From NCBI GenBank assembly GCA_009760855.2, contig WPIO01000647.1, positions 1 through 14,613 of the forward strand: a stretch of 14,613 nt of DNA, given 5' to 3'. How positions within the stretch are numbered: the stretch's first letter is position 1; the number at the start of each line of letters is the position of its first letter. The notes beneath the pieces were generated by a model. It ran no database searches, was not told the origin of the DNA, and saw only the letters and a program-made list of their open reading frames with translations. Positions 9,760-14,613 of the stretch are shown here, one piece after another. The DNA is from Cristatella mucedo (lineage: Eukaryota; Bryozoa; Phylactolaemata; Cristatellidae). The translations under genes and the position numbers were made by a program.

Positions 9760-9792
9760 AGCCTGTGTGCATGGCTCTCATGCATACAGGCT
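9760..9792. other. Strong hairpin, 14-base stem with 5-base loop
   Basis: The left arm AGCCTGTGTGCATG (9760-9773) and right arm CATGCATACAGGCT (9779-9792) pair over 14 positions with a single G-T mismatch, which as RNA is a G-U wobble. The loop is GCTCT. Pairing hardly extends beyond the arms (one further T-G wobble at most). I do not recognise it as a histone stem-loop, terminator or known structured RNA. It could be the core of a small foldback element or a chance structure. Confidence 0.7.
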
Positions 9793-10389
9793 GGTGCGGT
9801 ATAGTGCTTGCTCGGGGAGTGGCTATTCCCTACTCTCAGTTTAATTAAGCCGTAGTTTCGATTGGAGTCCCTTTTCGAGGGGCTCCGATCGTTGTTGGCC
9901 AGCAGGCTAATTGGCTGTATCGTGGTGGAGGTCCTCAGGTTGCACTTTCATTGGGGGGGGGTTTCGAGTGCACCTTCGGGGGCGGATCTGTTTGGTCCAG
10001 TCGTTGTTGATCCGTGGCTATGCAAATGGCGCTGGGCCCTCGCTTTCAGTCGCGAGTATCTCGGAGAGGGACGAAGAACGTACCCAGCCAAAAAAACGCC
10101 ACGCCGTGACGGCAGGGGCCGCGACGCAGGCTCCCCAGACATTCTTCGTCGTCATTGGACGAGATTCTCATTTCATACCGCGGCGGTACGATCCCTGTAA
10201 TGATGGGCTCCAAAGCGGTCCAGGGTCACGTAAGTGTGTCTCTTCGCACGTTATCTCGTACGAGTCGGCGGACGTATCCTCCTTAGTCGAGAACCCCATG
10301 CACAGGATAGGCAATGAAACGGCATAGAGTACTTGGCCGCGGGACTTCTTATGGGTCGGTGAGTCCCTCGATGGCACATCTAGGTAAGG
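9793..10389. other. GC-rich stretch, unrecognised open frames, one octamer motif
   Basis: A plus-strand frame of 138 codons (9911-10327, TTG-initiated as listed) overlaps one of 112 codons in another frame and a minus-strand frame. None shows a known domain. A run of nine G near 9952-9961 and an ATGCAAAT octamer (POU-factor type site) at 10020-10027 are visible. There is no supporting promoter context for the octamer. Confidence 0.4.
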
Positions 10390-10604
10390 TGGGTTGTATG
10401 TTTCATGATCAATGCCTCTTACCAGCCGCTTTATTTTTGCTGCAAAGGGAAACGCGATTGTGACCATCTCGTGAGCAATATCGCGCTGATAAGCAACATG
10501 AATATCACGGTTAGTGGCAGCATGCACCCAGTGGCGGCATCGCATAAGCACATCAAGGACGACGACCGCCAGCGGACCCCCCCATATGTGCATTATACTT
10601 AATA
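10390..10604 (-). other. LINE 3' UTR and tail
   Basis: Downstream of the last recognisable LINE codons (near 10605) the minus strand runs through non-coding sequence to CTTTGCAGCAAA (10447-10436 on the plus strand) and then AATAAAGCGGCT. L2-like LINEs characteristically end with an AAAGCGCCTTGAGAC-type motif before a short AT-rich repeat. The version here is mutated and its terminal repeat is no longer clear. The same 12-base CTTTGCAGCAAA and following AAAGCG occur on the plus strand at 14149-14173, which supports calling this a family-specific tail. The exact end is uncertain. Confidence 0.65.
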
Positions 10605-12513
10605 GGCGTGTTTGAAAGTTCTTTTTTTAATGTGGTCAAGTCAGGGGATATACTGACGCAAAGTCGGGAGTGAGTTCCCAGGACTTTGGGCAGCATGAAC
10701 GAAACTAGAAATGCACGCGTCTCAAAGGATTTGAGGGTTGTACGCGATATGGTAGATCTTTTGGATTCCGAAAAGCGGGTGGGTACGATGCTTGCCTGAT
10801 GGGAGCCAGTATATCGGAACGATTATAGGTGCTGGAGCCAAAGAATGAAGGGACCTAAACAGTGAGCAACAAAAACTTAGGGGGGGTTGAAGGTGACCCG
10901 TTGCTTGACTAGTAGCACAGTTGCAGGGGGTCGGCGAGAAGTGGAGTAATACGTGGCAACTGCGACGCGCTCACGACACCCCCCCCACACAAGCGCCGTG
11001 CCATTCAGGCAGCGATTTGCACCAGCTGCAATCGCCGTGCATCGCGTCACCCATGCGGTTTTAGTGCCAGTAAGCAGTGGACCCCCCGCTTGCAGAAGGT
11101 CGAGACGGGACTGTCACGCAATGCATGGACCAAAACTTAGACGTGGTATCCTTATCTAAAACAAGGCCCGAAGGTTTTTAGCAATATTATGAAGCTGAAA
11201 ATAGGCGGATTTGACTATGGAGGGCGATATGGTCGTCGTCTACACCCGCCGAGAGGTCGCTTTGGAATACACCTACACCCCTAGGATTTCGAGCTGATTG
11301 CAACTGGAGATATGCTGGCAGAGCCCCAAGTTTTGAGCGCCCAGCCTTTCCAATTTGTGAATAGACTGGGTTTGCACCATAACTAGTAAGTTAGTTTGAT
11401 CATCATTCAAGTTTAAACCCCATTTGCTTGCCAGCTCAGCCATGTCCGCGGATGTCATAAATGACATGCACAGCAAGTGGGAGTTTAGAGAATTTGAGGT
11501 GCTCGAAGGCTGGGAGGGGCATCAAAGCAAAGTTACAACTGAGTGTCAGCATCCGCATAGAAGTGAAAGCCTCACGCACGCGATTGTGTGTTGGCCAATC
11601 ACATATCAGCAAGAGGCAGCAGTTGAAACCGTGAAAAAAGAAAACGCGGACATAGCAATGAGCACGCTCGCACCCGGTAACTCCATAATTTCAGACCTGG
11701 TACCCTAAGTCGATCTTCTCCTCACAAAACACGTCAATACTCTTTTTTCTGTTTTTTTTCCGTATGGCGTCTACCCAATGAAGAGACCCCGACCGCCACA
11801 AGGAAACCCATGACAGAGCCAGCCCTCGCCCACCCAGTGATAGCCCAGGGAAGTAAAAGAGGCGAACTCAACGGCACTGGTTTCGTGAGGCATAGTGGGT
11901 CGTAATAGCGACCCGCAAAAGCTCAACCGCAACAAAACCCCCACCCCACCCAGCAACCCCGACGCCACACTCTAACATGTCAGCAATTCATAAGTACGTC
12001 GTTTTTACACACGAAGCAATGCTGACTCTGTGAAGAGTATTAGCCGTCTTATAAGCCAGACTGGAACTTACTAGCCAGTGTGGAAGTTTCGTGTCGGCAC
12101 GTTCAGCTGTAGTCCGCAACGACCTGCTCTAGTCGTCTTTTTATAGGCAATGGTAGAAGGGAGAAGGGCCTGGGGCAGGTAGTATGGCCCTTAAGTCTCT
12201 TTTGTTCCAGTCGCTCGCATTTCTTGAGAAGTGGTTCTGACTACAGCGTTTTGGAATGGTGAGTAGGACATGACCTGGAGGCCCTACAGACATAGTATCG
12301 GATGTTAGTTCAGCATTGGCAGCAAGACAGGATCAATGTGCAAAAGTTAGAGCACACGGACAGTGGTGAATGGGTCGATTGCAGGACTTGTTGTTTCTTT
12401 GCTTGGGTATATGCAGATCTAACCGACGCCACGAGCTTGTACCTATGTAGTTGTAGCAGAGCAGCAAGCTTCGGGCGCTGAGGCCGTCGAGTAGACCGGG
12501 GCTCATGAGACAC
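10605..12513 (-). pseudogene. LINE reverse transcriptase and C-terminal domain, broken
   Basis: This region encoded the enzyme that copies LINE RNA into DNA at the nicked target. On the minus strand, in order: a basic linker (LLQLHRY...SAYTQAKKQ, within 12310-12513), PLLKK at 12234-12220, SLLPLPIKRRLEQVVAD at 12162-12112, KFQSG near 12068, TESALLRV at 12031-12008 (family STETALLRV), ALSWV near 11838, a degraded GVPQGS block near 11680, LPLADM at 11619-11602, FHFYADADTQL at 11568-11536 (family YADDTQL), WGLNLNDDQTNLL from 11421, LEILGV ending 11276, SAYFQLHNIAKNLRALF at 11209-11159, VLVHAL at 11136-11119, RRLQLVQIAA at 11037-11008, ITPLLAD at 10950-10930, VKQRVTF at 10909-10889, LHSLAPA at 10850-10830 and PKSW at 10689-10678. 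Frames change between most blocks and stops interrupt several, so no active enzyme is made. Confidence 0.87.
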
Positions 12514-13170
12514 GACGCTTCACGTCAGGAATCCTCGACCACCCATGCTTTTTACGCATAGCGATTAGCGAGCGACGTACGACAGCCGCCCAACCGTTTA
12601 CATGGCCCACGGCTGGACCACGTACGGCAGAGTGTCTCTCGATGTAACCACACGCAACCCGCCCTCGGTTTGGCGGCCCGCACGTCCTAGGGCCACGCCT
12701 GAGTGAAGCGATGCCACATAAGTCCTCCGTCCTGAGGCCCTGGGCGGGAGGAGTCACGTTGGGCGGTATTAGCGTGCCGTAGAAGCCACTGTTGCATCGA
12801 AAGGCCGCTCTTGCACGGAGCCTTCTTTTTCCCTCCCCGAAAACCGGCGCCGGAACCCCCCCCAGTCGCCAGCCATGACCGTCCTCTCGGTTGACACCCC
12901 CGTAGCAGAATAACACAGCTGAGACCGACGACATCACAGCACGAACCGCGTTCGCCAAAGAGCTGCCGCCTCTCGAGCCCTCTAGCGAGAGACTCCCGAA
13001 AACTCCGGCCGTTCGAGTGCCTGCCCAGCTCCCTGCGTCGCGAAGGCCCAACCCGGCTGGTCGTTGGCTGGCTGGCCGACTTGCCGTCCCCAGTTTTTGG
13101 TGACGCTCCGCGAAACCTTCTGGCCGTGCCACGACTGCTCGAAAACTTTGGCGCGCGTCCCTGGACACAG
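12514..13170 (-). pseudogene. LINE endonuclease domain, broken
   Basis: A single minus-strand frame stays open from 13168 to 12503 (221 codons) and holds several blocks in the order expected for an L2/CR1-type endonuclease: GSLSLEG (family YRPGS) near 12993, SSVSA near 12928, NVTPPAQGLRTEDL from 12760 (family HVTGPTH..GHTLDL) and HSAV at 12634-12623 (family SDHSAV). VMAGD at 12879-12865 matches the family VAGDFN catalytic block but sits in another frame, so indels or chance are involved. Near 12535 WSRIPDVKRRV resembles the family 'PW.TPE..R.KRR' linker. This GC-rich frame is the longest in the window, but the family reading explains it better than a host gene. The N-terminal endonuclease motifs are not clear. 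Confidence 0.6.
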
Positions 13171-14068
13171 CGCCTCAGACGCCGGCTCCTCGTGACTCTT
13201 TCGGCCAGTGGCTCTCCTAGGATATTGTGCGCCCTAGACGACGATACTCAGACAGCGGTCCTCCCCCTCCCCCTACCCTAGTGTCAGTCGCCCATTTGGG
13301 CGCCCCCTGATCCAGCTGCCGGGTCACATACAGAACACCCCTGCCCCCCCTTCGGTACGCAGCTGCTCTCAACATGCCAAATCGAATTTTTACGCCATGT
13401 TAAATAGCTTGCGACATCCGTCCCCTCTTTCGTCCGCCCAACATAAAATCCAGACCACTTGCAGGCAATCTACGCTTATCGGCGAAGCAATAACTTACTC
13501 TGCCATAGCCCTAAAATAGAAACATGACTAATCACTTTATCGTCAAAGATATAAAACCCTAAACTTGCCAGCCACGGTGAGGCTAAGTCATAAACCTCTG
13601 ACCATTAGCGGGATTCGCTGTTGATCTAAAGAGCCCTAAATTTTGAAACAGCAAATTTAAAACTCAACCAAAAGCATAAGCCAGCCAAACCGTCTACCTT
13701 CCATGCAGCATTAAACTTGAATGTTCCACGCCGCCAAACGGCGACCTTCAGACAGAGAAACCTTCACTCGAGGTAGATAAGCTACGACCGCGTTGTCATT
13801 AGCGCTGCCTGCAGCTTATATCGGTGTCCTCGCAGTTGGCGTATTGGGAATTAATGCATTATCTCGCTACCCGAACTACTGAGGAGCGCACGGTAACGGC
13901 ACTAGTCTTTAATAAGCAATCCAAAGGCGACCGATTTCCGTCGGATTCGCGTTGGATTCCGACGGATTTACGTACTGGCTGCGGGTCCCTGTGATTCGTC
14001 CTTCATGTTGCACTATGCGTGATGACACTGTGGCATGCTGCCTAAACCACATTTCGCATGCTGACCCT
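13171..14068. other. No gene recognised; A/C-rich plus strand and one inverted repeat
   Basis: The left part to about 13380 is GC-rich and may contain the unrecognised 5' end of the LINE. From 13400 to 13800 the plus strand is A/C-rich with few open frames. TCCGTCGGA (13937-13945) and TCCGACGGA (13958-13966) form a 9-base perfect inverted repeat with a 12-base loop, and GGATT recurs three times within it. I looked for a LINE coding region leading into the tail at 14069 and found only unconvincing scraps. Confidence 0.45.
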
Positions 14069-14245
14069 GTGCATGTCACCCCTAACCATATTATCGTCAT
14101 TTGTTTGTTTGTCAAGCATGATGTTGCTTACCATTCAATTGCATTTCACTTTGCAGCAAAGGTAAAGCGCCTTGAGACGTTAGGACTAATCGTATTCGAG
14201 GTGCCGCTGTATCAAGTGATTCTTATAGTATGTATTATTTAGTCT
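14069..14245 (+). mobile_element. Second L2-like LINE (or SINE) 3' tail
   Basis: CTTTGCAGCAAA at 14149-14160, then TAAAGCGCCTTGAGACGTTAG at 14163-14183, then a GAGGTGCCGCTGTATCAAGTG stretch and an AT-rich end near 14245. L2-type tails read AAAGCGCCTTGAGAC, then a short spacer, then GGCGCTATATAAAT and an ATT-type repeat, which fits well. Aligned without gaps to the minus-strand tail of the LINE at 10527-10440, the first 20 positions match at 15, the last 18 at 15 and the middle poorly. No reverse-transcriptase blocks are clear upstream, so this may be a 5'-truncated LINE or a SINE sharing the tail. It points opposite to the large LINE. Confidence 0.65.
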
Positions 14246-14613
14246 CCTGGGGGCTATATCAACATGAATTTAGATGTAACTTTGACACCAAGGCCCATAC
14301 AAGCCCATGCATTGGCAGCTCGCATGGTCCAGCACATGAAAACTACGCCCCGTCTGGCCACGTTACGGAGAACACGACATGCTCGTGGCCGGGCATCGAC
14401 TAGCCTCTGCACACTGCCAAGTACATAACTGAGTGGACTGATGCTTTTGAGAGACTTAACGAGCCGAACGGCAGTTGACTGAGCATGAGCCAGGACAAGC
14501 AGCAGGCACCGGGACAACTCCGGCAGAGGCCCAAATGATCGTCATCCTAAGTGGGGGGAGGGGTGTGATAAATCGGAAACCTTAAAAAAATGCCGAAAAC
14601 TAAACTGATCTGG
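14246..14613. other. No gene recognised at the right end
   Basis: A plus-strand frame from ATG 14264 runs 54 codons to a TAA near 14428, and a minus-strand frame of 87 codons overlaps it. Neither shows a motif I know. A G-rich run near 14552-14564 and an A run at 14584-14590 are unremarkable. Confidence 0.4.

Larger units (their letters stand above)
10390..13170 (-). mobile_element. Nearly full-length LINE retrotransposon relic, L2/CR1-like
   Basis: Reading the minus strand from 13170 down to 10390 gives, in the correct order, an apurinic-type endonuclease, a basic linker, a reverse transcriptase, the conserved C-terminal domain and a 3' UTR with an AAAGCG-type tail. That is the whole ORF2-type protein of non-LTR retrotransposons of the L2/CR1 group. 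The reading frame changes many times and contains stops, so the copy is dead. No target-site duplication or exact 5' end was found, and the start codon of the polyprotein was not located. The endonuclease half is GC-rich (39 of 60 bases at 12961-13020) and the reverse-transcriptase half AT-richer (23 G or C of 60 at 11341-11400). Clade within the group is not resolved by eye. Confidence 0.85.

Noticed and set aside
9911-10327. 138-codon plus-strand frame as a gene
   Set aside because: No ATG at the listed start, no recognised domain, and two other frames are open across the same GC-rich stretch.
10330-10600. Minus-strand and 14069-14245 plus-strand frames that resemble the end of Ty1/copia RNase H (HAxTxxxIxVAY..., HIxVxC.FV...)
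   Set aside because: The shared sequence lies exactly where a LINE 3' UTR belongs, ends in AAAGCG(CCTTGAGAC) and matches as DNA rather than codon by codon. The copia resemblance is short, needs gaps and lacks the ADILTK block.
12503-13168. 221-codon minus-strand frame as a host protein gene
   Set aside because: Blocks in it match a LINE endonuclease in order, and it continues into the LINE linker and reverse transcriptase; GC-rich sequence also lowers stop frequency.
13937-13966. TCCGTCGGA/TCCGACGGA inverted repeat as a transposon terminus, similar to CACTA subterminal repeats of plants
   Set aside because: A single 9-base inverted repeat is expected about once by chance in this length; no terminal motif or repeated copies accompany it.
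14008-14030. TATGCG-T-GATGACAC, like YADDT with a one-base insertion
   Set aside because: It is only about 150 bases from the LINE tail, where several hundred coding bases should intervene, and no neighbouring reverse-transcriptase blocks are seen.
1-14613. CRISPR arrays, bacterial operons, toxin-antitoxin or phage-defence systems
   Set aside because: No regularly spaced repeats other than the minisatellite, no intact genes in tandem, and the recognisable content is animal-type transposon relics.

Overview
The window looks like eukaryotic, and specifically animal, nuclear DNA. There are no operons, no bacterial-style gene packing and no long intact gene. Almost everything recognisable is transposon fossil. 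The animal call rests on two relics: a GTF2IRD2/ZBED-type hAT transposase at the left end, and an L2/CR1-like LINE at the right end. CpG dinucleotides are still common inside the decayed LINE, which argues against a heavily CpG-methylated vertebrate genome. An invertebrate (arthropod, mollusc or cephalochordate) fits better, but the sequence alone cannot settle the taxon.

Layout. Positions 1-640 are AT-rich with one exon-like segment. Positions 657-1905 hold the broken hAT transposase. Positions 2001-2148 are a 15-unit minisatellite of a 10-base motif. Positions 2340-3290 are a CpG-rich, promoter-like block ending in a possible short first coding exon with a good splice donor (3243-3289). It is followed by intron-like sequence and a G-run tract (3896-3947). 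Positions 4290-4680 carry weak matches to the C-terminal part of a LINE reverse transcriptase on the plus strand. From 4690 to about 10390 I recognise no gene. That stretch has an AT-rich block near 6240-6500, a short 9-base tandem repeat at 8681 and a striking hairpin at 9760-9792.

Positions 10390-13170 hold the main find: a nearly full-length but heavily frameshifted LINE on the minus strand. It reads in the correct order: endonuclease, linker, reverse transcriptase, C-terminal domain, 3' UTR. Each piece is short and in a shifting frame, so ORF calling shows only fragments. A second copy of a related LINE 3' tail lies at 14069-14245 on the plus strand.

Nothing here supports a working multi-gene system. 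The window is best read as intergenic or intronic DNA next to a possible promoter, built largely from old transposons. All family assignments come from reading motifs by eye; no search was run.
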